In this document: in pieces, positions 7,250-14,013 of the stretch
Position numbering within the stretch: the stretch's first letter is position 1
Layout of the letters: each line of letters opens with the position of its first letter
Source: a virus
Reading direction: 5' to 3' (one strand)
Virus record (IMG/VR): IMGVR_UViG_3300026140_000009
Location: 1 to 26,697 of that record
Length of the DNA: 26,697 nt
Notes under the pieces: model-generated
The model's input: only the letters and a program-made list of their open reading frames with translations
The model's database searches: none
Told to the model about the DNA's origin: nothing
Program-made: the position numbers and the translations under genes

Positions 7250-8605
7250 TTAGCGACTAATACCCCCCGGGAAGTTTGTGTAAACGGATTCTTTCAAATT
7301 TGTATTATTATCTGTACCCCCTATTATATAGACGCTATCGCCGTCGCTTGCGCCACCGGAAGACGATAGCCCCGTTGGGATCGGTGGCAATGTAATCCAC
7401 GAATCGGAGTCGGGAGTGTATTCGTACACAGTCGCTATGCTGTTACTATTCGAGTCAATCCCACCCAATACGTAAATTGCGCCGCGGGCGGGTGCCGCAA
7501 CTGAGTTTGTAGCAGTTACCGGGAGCGATGCGACAGTTGTCCATGAATCTCCGACCGGATCGTATTGATAGACTGTATCTTGTTTGTTCGTCCCATTATC
7601 CCCACCGATCGCATAGATGAAGCCGTCAACTGCCGCGGCAGTAAGCAGGGCGCGAGAATTAGGCAACGGCGCAACCGTTGTCCACGAATCTCCGACCGGG
7701 TCGTATTCATACACCGAAGTTTGTGTATTAAAACTCCCATCAAACCCGCCGATTACATAGACCAATCCGTCTAACTCCGCAATACCGTAGTCTTGCCGCA
7801 CGGCCGGCAGCGACGCGACGGTTGACCATGAATCCGTAACAGTATCATACGCATAGACAACATCAGATGTTCCAGAACCGCTTACGCCACCGGGAACGTA
7901 TATTTCATTACCCACAGCGACAGCACCCATACTACGCCTTGTCGCCGGCAACGGTGCAACCGTTGTCCACGAATTTGTTAACTGCTCAAATTTATACACC
8001 GTATCTTGCGCGTTGAATGATGCGTTTCTGCCGCCGATCGCGTATATATCAGTCCCCACCGCCGCAGCGGCAAGCGTATCACGTGGTTCGGGTAGGCGTT
8101 GGGCACTCCCGGTCACGCGCCCGCCAAAGGGAAGTGTTGGCTCAAAGTTCTCTACCGCATCGTTACTCACCCGCCGGTCCCGAACGTCCGCACTCTCTAA
8201 GACCGTTTCGCCCGCCGCAAGCCAGACCTCCGCGACGACAACGCCGGGGACGCTTTCGGCGGGCGGTTGTGGGTCCCACGTTCGAAAGCGAAACTCGTTT
8301 TCGGGGTCGGCCGGCACCGCCGTCCCGAGCGTCTTGACGACGTTGCCGCCCGAATCCACGCTAATCGCCGCCTTCCGCGGGTCGTCGGGGTCGGGGTCGC
8401 CCGTAAAGTCGACCGTCTGTGTGCTACCGGTGGATACGTCGCCTCCGTTGATCGCACCCTCGCCCGCGGCGATGTCAACTTCAAGGTCGCCCGTCCCGAG
8501 CGTGGCGTCCCAGCCCGACTTCCAGTAGGTGCCGTCGAGTGCGTCCCGAAACTGGTTGAGCGTCAGTGCGTCCGCCCCGTCGCCAATATCCACGTCGTAT
8601 GGCAT
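7250..8605 (-). CDS. Kelch beta-propeller tail fibre / receptor-binding candidate (451 aa)
   Basis: Residues 1 to about 165 form an anchor domain (DGADALTLNQFRDALDGTYW) like the N-termini of tail-fibre proteins. From about residue 165 there are six kelch repeats, marked by IYAIGG, IYVPGG, VYVIGG, IYAIGG, IYVLGG and VYIIGG, with the interleaved phrase SW-TVA-LP. Six blades fit one closed propeller, a fold that often binds sugars or proteins, so a host-receptor role is likely. The DNA of the propeller is much AT-richer than the anchor and neighbouring genes, suggesting exchange of the binding module. The ATG at 8605 has an A/T box about 27 nt upstream. A non-adhesive structural role is possible. 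Confidence 0.8.
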   Translation of the reverse strand: MPYDVDIGDGADALTLNQFRDALDGTYWKSGWDATLGTGDLEVDIAAGEGAINGGDVSTGSTQTVDFTGDPDPDDPRKAAISVDSGGNVVKTLGTAVPADPENEFRFRTWDPQPPAESVPGVVVAEVWLAAGETVLESADVRDRRVSNDAVENFEPTLPFGGRVTGSAQRLPEPRDTLAAAAVGTDIYAIGGRNASFNAQDTVYKFEQLTNSWTTVAPLPATRRSMGAVAVGNEIYVPGGVSGSGTSDVVYAYDTVTDSWSTVASLPAVRQDYGIAELDGLVYVIGGFDGSFNTQTSVYEYDPVGDSWTTVAPLPNSRALLTAAAVDGFIYAIGGDNGTNKQDTVYQYDPVGDSWTTVASLPVTATNSVAAPARGAIYVLGGIDSNSNSIATVYEYTPDSDSWITLPPIPTGLSSSGGASDGDSVYIIGGTDNNTNLKESVYTNFPGGISR

Positions 8606-8626
8606 ACCCGACTATTCTCGCGCCGC

Positions 8627-8637
8627 CCCTTTAGAAG
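8627..8637 (-). promoter_or_regulatory. TATA-like box for the kelch gene
   Basis: CTTCTAAAGGG on the minus strand, about 27 nt upstream of the ATG at 8605. It lies in the short gap before the 8642 gene end, allowing separate expression of the fibre genes. Confidence 0.45.
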
Positions 8638-8641
8638 TTGC

Positions 8642-9490
8642 CTATGGCGAGTAGATACGCCGCAACTCAAGCGAGGGGACCGTCACCCAATCTTGCCCGG
8701 CGCTCTGGACCTGCCTGAACGGCGCGCTCCCCACCGGCACGGCTTCAATCTCACCGAGGCCTAACATCCCGTTAAAGTCCACGGTGACGCCCTGCCGCCC
8801 AAGTTGCTCCCGAAAGACGTTATCCGTAATGCTGTTTAAGACGCTTTGCGCGTTCTGGACCGCCTCAAAGTTGAACGTGAATACGTCGCTCGTCACCTTC
8901 GCTTTGACCTCATAGCGCGGATCGGCCTGTTGGGGCTGCCGGCGTATCGCGTCGTTCGGCCGCCCGACCGTGCGCTCTAAGCCGAGGCCGGCGGTCGGGA
9001 CTTCCACCGTGGTCCCGCCAATCCGAAGCTCAATCGGGCCGGTGCCCGTCGCGGTCGGCGTCGTCGCCTGTTGCTCGTTGACGCCAAGCACGTCCCCGAT
9101 GCGCGTGAGGTTGAGCGACACGTTCACGTTATCCCGCTTGCCCGCCGGATATTCTAACGTCAAGGCCGTGTCTTGGCCCGCTGCGGGCGCGACGCGCAGC
9201 GTGTCGGGGTAAATGTCCGTGGGAAGCGATAGCTCCAGCGGGTCAAGTGACGCGCTCTTAATCAGGTCCGCGAGGTCGTGTGAGGTTTGATAGTCAAAGA
9301 GCCGGCCGGCAAGCTGAATACCTTGAAGCGCGCTCCATTGCGAGATTGTGCGAGGATTCAAAGTCCCACCCGACTCCCGTATCTGCCGCTCGGGATCACC
9401 GAACGTAGAGGACACCAATATCTCGCCGCCTTCCTCTACAAGCGGTATGTCGACGCTTGTGGTCCCGCGCGACAGGGTGGCGACGGCCAT
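8642..9490 (-). CDS. Probable tail protein downstream of tape measure (282 aa)
   Basis: The gene begins immediately after the tape measure stop (9491-9493, no gap), the usual place of the distal-tail (Dit-like) or tail-tip protein in siphoviruses. The sequence is beta-rich with a repeated strand pattern (ELRIGGTTVEVP, VKAKVTSDVFTFNFEAV, WVTVPSLELRRIYSP). It begins MAVATLSRGTTSVDIPLVEEGG, reminiscent of proteins with a tube-like fold. The role as distal-tail protein is inferred from position; I see no unique motif. Confidence 0.65.
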   Translation of the reverse strand: MAVATLSRGTTSVDIPLVEEGGEILVSSTFGDPERQIRESGGTLNPRTISQWSALQGIQLAGRLFDYQTSHDLADLIKSASLDPLELSLPTDIYPDTLRVAPAAGQDTALTLEYPAGKRDNVNVSLNLTRIGDVLGVNEQQATTPTATGTGPIELRIGGTTVEVPTAGLGLERTVGRPNDAIRRQPQQADPRYEVKAKVTSDVFTFNFEAVQNAQSVLNSITDNVFREQLGRQGVTVDFNGMLGLGEIEAVPVGSAPFRQVQSAGQDWVTVPSLELRRIYSP

Positions 9491-10510
9491 TTACAGCCCC
9501 CGCCGCCGGCTTGGGTCGCTGCGATACCGTCCGGTGGACTCGGTGAGCGTGCGGCCGTCAAGTTGCGTGCGCCGGCCGATTCCCGTGCCGCCGAACGGCG
9601 AGCGCGTGACGTTGCCGCCGCCACCGCCCCCACCGCCACCGCCGCCGAGTGCGCCACCGAGCGACGGGACGGAAATGCCGACGTTGCTCCCGATATTGCG
9701 AAGGTCGCCAAGGAACGACCGGACGCGGCCGATAAGCGACTGAATGCCATTGATAAAGCCTTGAACGAGGTTGCGCCCCCAATTGAACGCGTCACTTGCG
9801 AGGTTGCCCGCCCATTCGGTGAGGTCGCCCGCGAAGCTGAGGAGCGACTGTTTCGCGCCGGCAAGCGCCTTGTCCGTAATGTCGCGCACGCCCCGGAAGT
9901 TAGTCACATACGCGGCGACGAACCCGACCGCAGCCGCCGCGAGCGCAGCAAGCCCAACCGTGGCCGCGCTTAGTCCGGCAATGAGGCTCCCGAGCGTGAC
10001 AGCCGCGCCCTTAACCGCACCCGCAAGCGCGCTTGCCGCGCCGATGACGCCTTTCGCTTTGATTGCCCACGCCGCAAGGCCGACTGCCGCCCCGGACGCA
10101 GCGGTGAGAATGACACCAAACACGCCCGCGAGGTCGCCAAGCGCGCCCTTGGCCGACACGACCGCGTTTGCCGCGTTGAACAGCGCCCCCGTCAAGCCGT
10201 CCGCGCCGAGGTCGCGTAAGAGTTGGTCAATCTGGAGGCCAATCGCGCTAATGATTGCGCCGAGGCCGGCCGCGAACTCTTGGAGGATCGGGACTTGCGA
10301 CAACAGCCCGCCGGTAATGAGCGCAATGCCACCCACGGCCGCGGACGCCGCGCCGGCTAAGTCCTCCGAAAAGCCGACCAACTCCTCGGCCGCGTCGCCC
10401 GACTCCTCGGCCGTTTCCTCCATCGACTCACCGATTGCCTCAACGTCCTCCCGCGTCTCCCCGACGCCTTCGGACTGAATGGCAACCACAAGCTCCTCGG
10501 CCGTGACCAT
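9491..10510 (-). CDS. Tape measure protein, short (339 aa)
   Basis: ATG at 10510 (MVTAEELVVAIQSEGVGETREDVEAIGESM) starts one base after the preceding stop; a longer in-frame start would overlap that gene. After the N-terminal helix come long hydrophobic Ala/Gly/Val-rich segments (GGIALITGGLLSQVPILQEFAAGLGAIISAIG; AAVGLAAWAIKAKGVIGAASALAG), the membrane-associating part typical of tape measure proteins. Near the C-terminus is a run of 11 glycines. Tape measures set tail length and are ejected with DNA; 339 residues is short for the family and predicts a short tail. Position after the chaperone frames supports the call. Confidence 0.85.
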   Translation of the reverse strand: MVTAEELVVAIQSEGVGETREDVEAIGESMEETAEESGDAAEELVGFSEDLAGAASAAVGGIALITGGLLSQVPILQEFAAGLGAIISAIGLQIDQLLRDLGADGLTGALFNAANAVVSAKGALGDLAGVFGVILTAASGAAVGLAAWAIKAKGVIGAASALAGAVKGAAVTLGSLIAGLSAATVGLAALAAAAVGFVAAYVTNFRGVRDITDKALAGAKQSLLSFAGDLTEWAGNLASDAFNWGRNLVQGFINGIQSLIGRVRSFLGDLRNIGSNVGISVPSLGGALGGGGGGGGGGGNVTRSPFGGTGIGRRTQLDGRTLTESTGRYRSDPSRRRGL

Positions 10511-10511
10511 G

Positions 10512-10664
10512 TTACGCCTCCGCGGGAATGTGCGCCTTGCCGAACTCCCACCCGGCAAAGGTCATGCTCACAAAGAGGCCGATAAGGCCAACGAGTGAGC
10601 CGGTGACAACCATGAACACGACACTCAGGAACGCCGCCATAACCGCGTAGTGGATTCGATTCAT
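10512..10664 (-). CDS. Small membrane protein (50 aa)
   Basis: ATG at 10664 (MNRIHYAV...) is chosen because an A/T box lies 27 nt upstream; a longer frame to 10793 would overlap the chaperone second frame. Residues about 6-40 are strongly hydrophobic (VMAAFLSVVFMVVTGSLVGLIGLFVSMTF) and form one or two membrane helices, with a short charged tail (WEFGKAHIPAEA). It sits between the tail chaperone and the tape measure. A holin-like or tail-membrane role is possible but unproven. Confidence 0.7.
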   Translation of the reverse strand: MNRIHYAVMAAFLSVVFMVVTGSLVGLIGLFVSMTFAGWEFGKAHIPAEA

Positions 10665-10685
10665 ACCCGTATGTTTAGGCCGTGG

Positions 10686-10696
10686 CGCTAAAAGCG
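10686..10696 (-). promoter_or_regulatory. TATA-like box for the small membrane protein
   Basis: CGCTTTTAGCG on the minus strand, centred about 27 nt from the ATG at 10664. The CGCT/AGCG ends are mutually complementary around the A/T core. Confidence 0.45.
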
Positions 10697-10702
10697 TGCG
10701 GG

Positions 10703-10933
10703 CTATCCCGGCCCGTTCTGCGCGCGTTCTTTCGCCCGCTTTTTCTCTTGATACCAGCGCGCCCGAACGAGCGCCGTGAGGTATCGGTTCCACCGATCCA
10801 TCTTGTGTATCTCCCGAAACGTCATGTCCGTCCCGTCTTGGACTAAGGCGTATTGAAGGATTTCGTCGCTACTCTTGGCGAAACCCGTCCGCGTCCCCGC
10901 GCAGGCGTTCGTCCTCGGTGCGGAGTGCGTCCA
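10703..10933 (-). CDS. Second frame of tail assembly chaperone (T part), expressed by frameshift
   Basis: This frame overlaps the end of the 10869-11354 gene in the +1 register and is open from 10933 to the TAG at 10703-10705. After the first gene's stop it encodes ILQYALVQDGTDMTFREIH, then a helical basic tail ending AQNGPG, the pattern of the T half of lambda gpG/gpGT-type tail chaperones, directly before the tape measure region. A likely shift site is GGG TTT CGC (10878-10886): tRNA-Phe reading TTT could slip +1 onto TTC (10880-10882), giving a fusion with 58 extra residues. A -2 slip gives the same frame. Independent initiation at the internal ATG (10825) is the alternative. Confidence 0.65.
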   Translation of the reverse strand, partial: WTHSAPRTNACAGTRTGFAKSSDEILQYALVQDGTDMTFREIHKMDRWNRYLTALVRARWYQEKKRAKERAQNGPG

Positions 10934-11354
10934 TCACCTCCTCTAAGATACGCCGGACGGGCGCGACGCCTTCGGCCTGATACGTCTGATACACGCCACG
11001 CGCCGTAATCTCGTCGTCGTCAACGAGGTCGTCAATAATCTCCCCGAGTTCGCGCACAATATCAGACACGCCATCAGGCGCGTCCTCGTCGTTCGCACGG
11101 CGTTTGGCCTCGGCGTCAAGGCGTTCCACCCGCTCGATGAACGCGCCGTTCAAGCGCCCGCTCACGGGGATTGTGACGCCCGCAATCGTGGCCTTTGTCT
11201 CAAGAAGGGGCGCACCCTCCTCGTCGGCCACGGCGTCGAATAATTCGTGCTGTTCGGCTTTGGACTGCTGGTACTCCTCATGCGCCGCAAGCGCAAGGTC
11301 CGCCGCGAGTTCGTCGGGATTGTCGGCGTCCATGCCGAGCGTGTCGTCGGCCAT
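10869..11354 (-). CDS. Tail assembly chaperone, G part (161 aa)
   Basis: An acidic helical protein (MADDTLGMDADNPDELAADL...) lies between the tail tube and the tape measure, where nearly all siphoviruses carry a tail assembly chaperone. The N-terminus is rich in Asp/Glu/Ala. The middle reads LLETKATIAGVTIPVSGRLNG, then long helices to RRILEEVMDALRTEDERL. These proteins coat the tape measure during tail assembly and are absent from the finished virion. Its stop (TAG, 10869-10871) falls inside an overlapping frame that continues another 166 nt. Confidence 0.75.
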   Translation of the reverse strand: MADDTLGMDADNPDELAADLALAAHEEYQQSKAEQHELFDAVADEEGAPLLETKATIAGVTIPVSGRLNGAFIERVERLDAEAKRRANDEDAPDGVSDIVRELGEIIDDLVDDDEITARGVYQTYQAEGVAPVRRILEEVMDALRTEDERLRGDADGFRQE

Positions 11355-11356
11355 GA

Positions 11357-11830
11357 TTAGGCGGTGCCGGACGTGTCGCTAAAGTCGCTTAGCTGGCGGC
11401 CCGACCCGGACAGGTCCCACTCCTCATATTCGCCATATGAGCCTTCAACCACGGGGAACTCGGGGAACACCACGTTTTCAACGACGGCCGTGCGTTCAAA
11501 CGTGCCGTCCGCGCTCGGCGTCACGTCCTCAATGCTAAAGAGCGCCGGGTCGGAGTCGTCTTGTGACGCGGTGGCCGTCGCGCCCTCGCCGCCGAGCCAT
11601 TCCTGCGCGGCTTCCACGCTAAACTTGGCATACGTGATTTCCACGTTCACGTTATGTTCGTATCGCTTGACGGTATCGCGGAACGACGAGTCCATTGTGT
11701 ATAGCTCCTCATGCTCATACGCGGGGACAATCGATACCTCTTGAATCCCGGCAATCGGGACGGTCGTGTCCGCGGAGTTCTGGACGCTCAACGTTCTCGC
11801 GTTAGACCAAATGGCCTCCTCACTACTCAT
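11357..11830 (-). CDS. Major tail (tube) protein (157 aa)
   Basis: The size, acidic beta-rich composition and position directly before the chaperone indicate the tail tube subunit. Features include an N-terminal strand region (TVPIAGIQEVSIVPAYEHEEL), the phrase YEHNVNVEITYAKFSVEAAQEWLGG in the middle, and FERTAVVENVVFPEFPVVEGSYGEY near the end, consistent with a tube beta-sandwich with a solvent loop. The subunits stack as rings to form the tail lumen. The ATG at 11830 is preceded by the 15-bp promoter repeat shared with the connector gene. Confidence 0.75.
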   Translation of the reverse strand: MSSEEAIWSNARTLSVQNSADTTVPIAGIQEVSIVPAYEHEELYTMDSSFRDTVKRYEHNVNVEITYAKFSVEAAQEWLGGEGATATASQDDSDPALFSIEDVTPSADGTFERTAVVENVVFPEFPVVEGSYGEYEEWDLSGSGRQLSDFSDTSGTA

Positions 11831-11853
11831 GTGCGGGCAAAGACGGCGGCGGG

Positions 11854-11868
11854 CCTAAGCGTTTGCCC
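11854..11868 (-). promoter_or_regulatory. Shared 15-bp promoter element, copy 1
   Basis: The minus strand reads GGGCAAACGCTTAGG, 24-38 nt upstream of the tail tube ATG at 11830. An identical copy (13826-13840) has nearly the same offset from the connector ATG at 13801. The CTTAGG end takes the place of the A/T box. The two copies suggest a shared promoter type for structural genes. Confidence 0.6.
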
Positions 11869-12152
11869 TATTCGTCGTCGTCTTGCGTATCGGTGAACGT
11901 GATTTGGACTTTATCAAGCACCCGAATCTCGTCTATCTCGACGCCGAAGATAAGCATGAGCGTCAACATACTCATGCCGACCACGCCGAGGATCACATAC
12001 GGGCCGCTCCCCTGTTGAAGCGCCCATAACGCGATTAGCATGACGCCAAGCCCGTACACCAACGACAGGACTTGACGGTACCACGGGATCATTTTCATTG
12101 ACCACCCGGTGCGGTACTTGACCGCGCAAAAGCGATTGTGTGCGACACTCAT
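11868..12152 (-). CDS. Membrane protein with two predicted helices (94 aa)
   Basis: ATG at 12152 (MSVAHNRFCAVKYRTGW...) is followed by two hydrophobic segments, approximately VLSLVYGLGVMLIALWAL and PYVILGVVGMSMLTLMLIFGV, and an acidic cytoplasmic-type tail (TFTDTQDDDE). The gene is embedded between tail terminator and tail tube genes and has its own A/T box. A role in lysis, superinfection exclusion or assembly at the membrane is conceivable; none is shown by the sequence. Confidence 0.7.
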   Translation of the reverse strand: MSVAHNRFCAVKYRTGWSMKMIPWYRQVLSLVYGLGVMLIALWALQQGSGPYVILGVVGMSMLTLMLIFGVEIDEIRVLDKVQITFTDTQDDDE

Positions 12153-12182
12153 GACTCACTATGTACGTGTTGGAAAGCCGTG

Positions 12183-12190
12183 ATATTAAT
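12183..12190 (-). promoter_or_regulatory. TATA box for the membrane protein at 12152
   Basis: ATTAATAT on the minus strand, about 33 nt upstream of the ATG at 12152; one of the clearest A/T patches in the tail module. Confidence 0.5.
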
Positions 12191-12201
12191 GTCCGGCTTA
12201 C

Positions 12202-12669
12202 TCATGGTTTCGCCGTGTCGCTTAGGCCCGTCGTCTCGACCGTGACGGACATGACATAGTGGTCCGTACTCCGCGCGGGTTTTTGCTCCCGGAAGTCCGC
12301 CTGTCCCGTTGGGTGGACATCGCTGTAGGGCGTGCTTACCGTGTTGTCGTCAAGGTACTGCGAGAGGATTGTGGTCACGTCCGCTTGGAGTTGCCGCGCT
12401 TCTTGCTCGTCTAAGCCCCACGCCTGTATCTCGACGGTCGTATTCTCAAGAAAGTCGTCACCGTCCATGCTAAACGTCTCAAGCTGCGAGTCGGTCGGAC
12501 TCCAGACGTATAGCACGCCCGGTTGGTCCGCGCCCGGCCCGCGCTCGCTTTGGGCGTCATCCCAATAGTTGCGGATCGCGGGCGTGGCCGGCGTCCAGTC
12601 CGTATCGGGCGCGGCGTTGAGTAGCGCCTTGATTTCCTCGACGTGTGTCGTTGCGTCCGTCGCGCTCAT
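12202..12669 (-). CDS. Probable tail terminator / completion protein (155 aa)
   Basis: It lies between the gp10-like neck gene and the tail tube gene, the standard position of the tail terminator in siphoviruses, and its size fits. The N-terminus is an alpha-helix (TTHVEEIKALLNAAP), the core mixes strands and helices (VLYVWSPTDSQLETFSMDGDDF; TTVEIQAWGLDEQEARQLQADV), and the end is a strand (DHYVMSVTVETTGL), consistent with the alpha/beta terminator fold that makes one compound measurement per tail end. Assigned by position and layout, not by a unique motif. Confidence 0.6.
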   Translation of the reverse strand: MSATDATTHVEEIKALLNAAPDTDWTPATPAIRNYWDDAQSERGPGADQPGVLYVWSPTDSQLETFSMDGDDFLENTTVEIQAWGLDEQEARQLQADVTTILSQYLDDNTVSTPYSDVHPTGQADFREQKPARSTDHYVMSVTVETTGLSDTAKP

Positions 12670-12692
12670 ACCCGCACTTATGCGGCGACGGG

Positions 12693-12699
12693 GTAAAAC
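12693..12699 (-). promoter_or_regulatory. TATA-like box for the terminator gene
   Basis: GTTTTAC on the minus strand, centred about 27 nt from the ATG at 12669. Confidence 0.45.
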
Positions 12700-12705
12700 G
12701 CCGCC

Positions 12706-12954
12706 CTACTCGACACGCGTAAACATCCCTTCTACGATTGACGGCGGGGCCTTGTGCGCGTCGCGGGCGTGGGTCGCGCGCTTGTCCTTCGGCACCTCGG
12801 CGTCGCACCTGTCGCACGCGTAGGTCGGCGGCGTGTCGTCGGTGTCCGTCTCGCGCGCTTGGAGCATGACGCGGATTTGCTGGAGTTCGGTTAGTATGCC
12901 GATGAGTATGTCCTTGTCGTCTAAGTCGTCGTATTGCTCGCTATAGTCGTCCAT
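12706..12954 (-). CDS. Small C2H2-type zinc-finger protein (82 aa)
   Basis: The N-terminal half is an acidic helical segment (DLDDKDILIGILTELQQIRVMLQAR) that could form a coiled coil. Residues from about 49 contain CDRCDAEVPKDKRATHARDAH, a C-x2-C-x11-H-x3-H arrangement that fits a C2H2 zinc finger. It is placed among neck and tail genes, 5 nt after the neck gene stop. It could be a small assembly factor or a DNA-binding protein; the finger is the only solid feature. Confidence 0.7.
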   Translation of the reverse strand: MDDYSEQYDDLDDKDILIGILTELQQIRVMLQARETDTDDTPPTYACDRCDAEVPKDKRATHARDAHKAPPSIVEGMFTRVE

Positions 12955-12959
12955 GATTG

Positions 12960-13379
12960 TTATAGGTCTAGCCCGTGATTATCTAACCATGGTTTCATCC
13001 GCTCGGCAGCGGGTCTGAGATAGGGTTGAGCGTCAATCCCCTCTTGAGGTATCTTTTGGGTGGCAACCCAAATCCCAAATCCACGCGACTTTCCTATGCG
13101 CTCCGCCCAACGCGCCAACGGCTCGATTGGGGGTGTCGTTCCGGGTTCCGTACCGTATTCCATCGGCGCGGCTTGACGCGCGGTGTAGCCAAATACCACG
13201 TCCTCCTCGCGGAACTCCGGCGGGAAGCCCGATTGCTGGAGCGTCCCCGTGTCGACCGGCACGCGCTCTTGGGACACGCTAAAGCCGAGTTGCGACGCTT
13301 GTTTGACGCGCTCGCGGTGCGCCTGATATACGTCCTCGGCCGTTACGTCCACCTCAAGGTCCACGCTCGCCTCAAGCAT
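12960..13379 (-). CDS. HK97 gp10-like neck / tail-component protein (139 aa)
   Basis: The start ATG at 13379 (MLEASVDLEVDVTAEDVYQ) shares one base with the connector stop (TGATG), so I prefer it over a longer in-frame start at 13418. The hallmark phrase VPVDTGTLQQSGFPPEF is the 'P-V-D-T-G-x-L-x-x-S' signature of HK97 gp10-like/minor tail proteins. It is followed by YTARQAAPMEYGTEPGTTPPIEP, which also fits the family (A-x-x-x-E-Y-G-T), and the end has PYLRPAAERM. These proteins sit at the head-tail junction. Confidence 0.85.
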   Translation of the reverse strand: MLEASVDLEVDVTAEDVYQAHRERVKQASQLGFSVSQERVPVDTGTLQQSGFPPEFREEDVVFGYTARQAAPMEYGTEPGTTPPIEPLARWAERIGKSRGFGIWVATQKIPQEGIDAQPYLRPAAERMKPWLDNHGLDL

Positions 13380-13801
13380 CAGTATGAACGCACCACGCTT
13401 ATCGACGAGTCCTCCCACACGTGTCGGAGCGCGGTCTTGCCGAACCGCGTGAGCGTGAGATAGTCCTCCACGTTGCCGGTCGTATAGCTCACGCTCCCGC
13501 CCTCGCCGCTTTCGCTTTGCGCCTCGCCACCTTCCGCGAGTTCCATCTTGTGCGCCGCAAGATTGAGCGTGAACACCTCGGCGTCACCGTCAAGCGTCGG
13601 CAAGCGACTCATACGGTCGGTATAGAGCGTGTCGCGTTCGGCAATCGCGCTGCGGATCGCCTCGCTCTTGCGCTCGCGGGAGAGTTGCGCCCAGCCGGTG
13701 CTTGACAGGTACTCCACCTGTTCAATAATGTCGTCTTGCTCTTGGGTCGTGGCGGCGTCCCAATCGCTCTTACTCAACTCGTCAATACTCGGGTCGGGCA
13801 T
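13379..13801 (-). CDS. Head-tail connector protein (140 aa)
   Basis: A mostly helical protein (MPDPSIDELSKSDWDAATT...) with a helical repeat AERDTLYTDRMSRLPTLDGDAEVFTLNLAAHKMEL and a glycine/serine linker (SESGEGGSVSYTTGN) before a final strand segment. This matches the layout of DUF4054/gp6-like connector proteins that dock under the portal. It precedes and overlaps the gp10-like gene by one base. The ATG at 13801 follows copy 2 of the 15-bp promoter element. Confidence 0.7.
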   Translation of the reverse strand: MPDPSIDELSKSDWDAATTQEQDDIIEQVEYLSSTGWAQLSRERKSEAIRSAIAERDTLYTDRMSRLPTLDGDAEVFTLNLAAHKMELAEGGEAQSESGEGGSVSYTTGNVEDYLTLTRFGKTALRHVWEDSSISVVRSY

Positions 13802-13825
13802 ACGTCACGGTTCGGCACGCCGGTC

Positions 13826-13840
13826 CCTAAGCGTTTGCCC
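13826..13840 (-). promoter_or_regulatory. Shared 15-bp promoter element, copy 2
   Basis: Identical to 11854-11868: GGGCAAACGCTTAGG on the minus strand, 25-39 nt upstream of the ATG at 13801. The rest of this 212-nt divergent gap (13802-14013) holds no gene that I can support. Confidence 0.6.
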
Positions 13841-13980
13841 GCTGCGGAGCGCGCGCGAGCGTTCGAACCCTATTTTACACCGATATTTGACTGTAAGACG
13901 GCTATATCACGGTCGGTTCGGGTGTAATCAACCCCGATCCGCACCCAAACCACCCCTGATGTAGCCCTCTAAGGGATAAC

Positions 13981-13988
13981 TTTATATA
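13981..13988 (+). promoter_or_regulatory. Strong TATA box for plus-strand unit at 14014
   Basis: TTTATATA lies about 29 nt upstream of the ATG at 14014, the best TATA match in the window. The spacing predicts a leaderless transcript. Confidence 0.75.
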
Positions 13989-14013
13989 CCTACGGTGTTA
14001 TGGTCTATATGTA

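Noticed and set aside
9287-9973. 228-residue plus-strand frame across two tail genes
   Set aside because: It spans the junction of two convincing minus-strand genes and is Arg/Ala-rich; no promoter or domain.
11854-13840. The identical 15-mers as possible attachment sites or recombination repeats
   Set aside because: Both copies have the same orientation and the same offset from gene starts, which fits a promoter element better; the segment between them is core tail genes.
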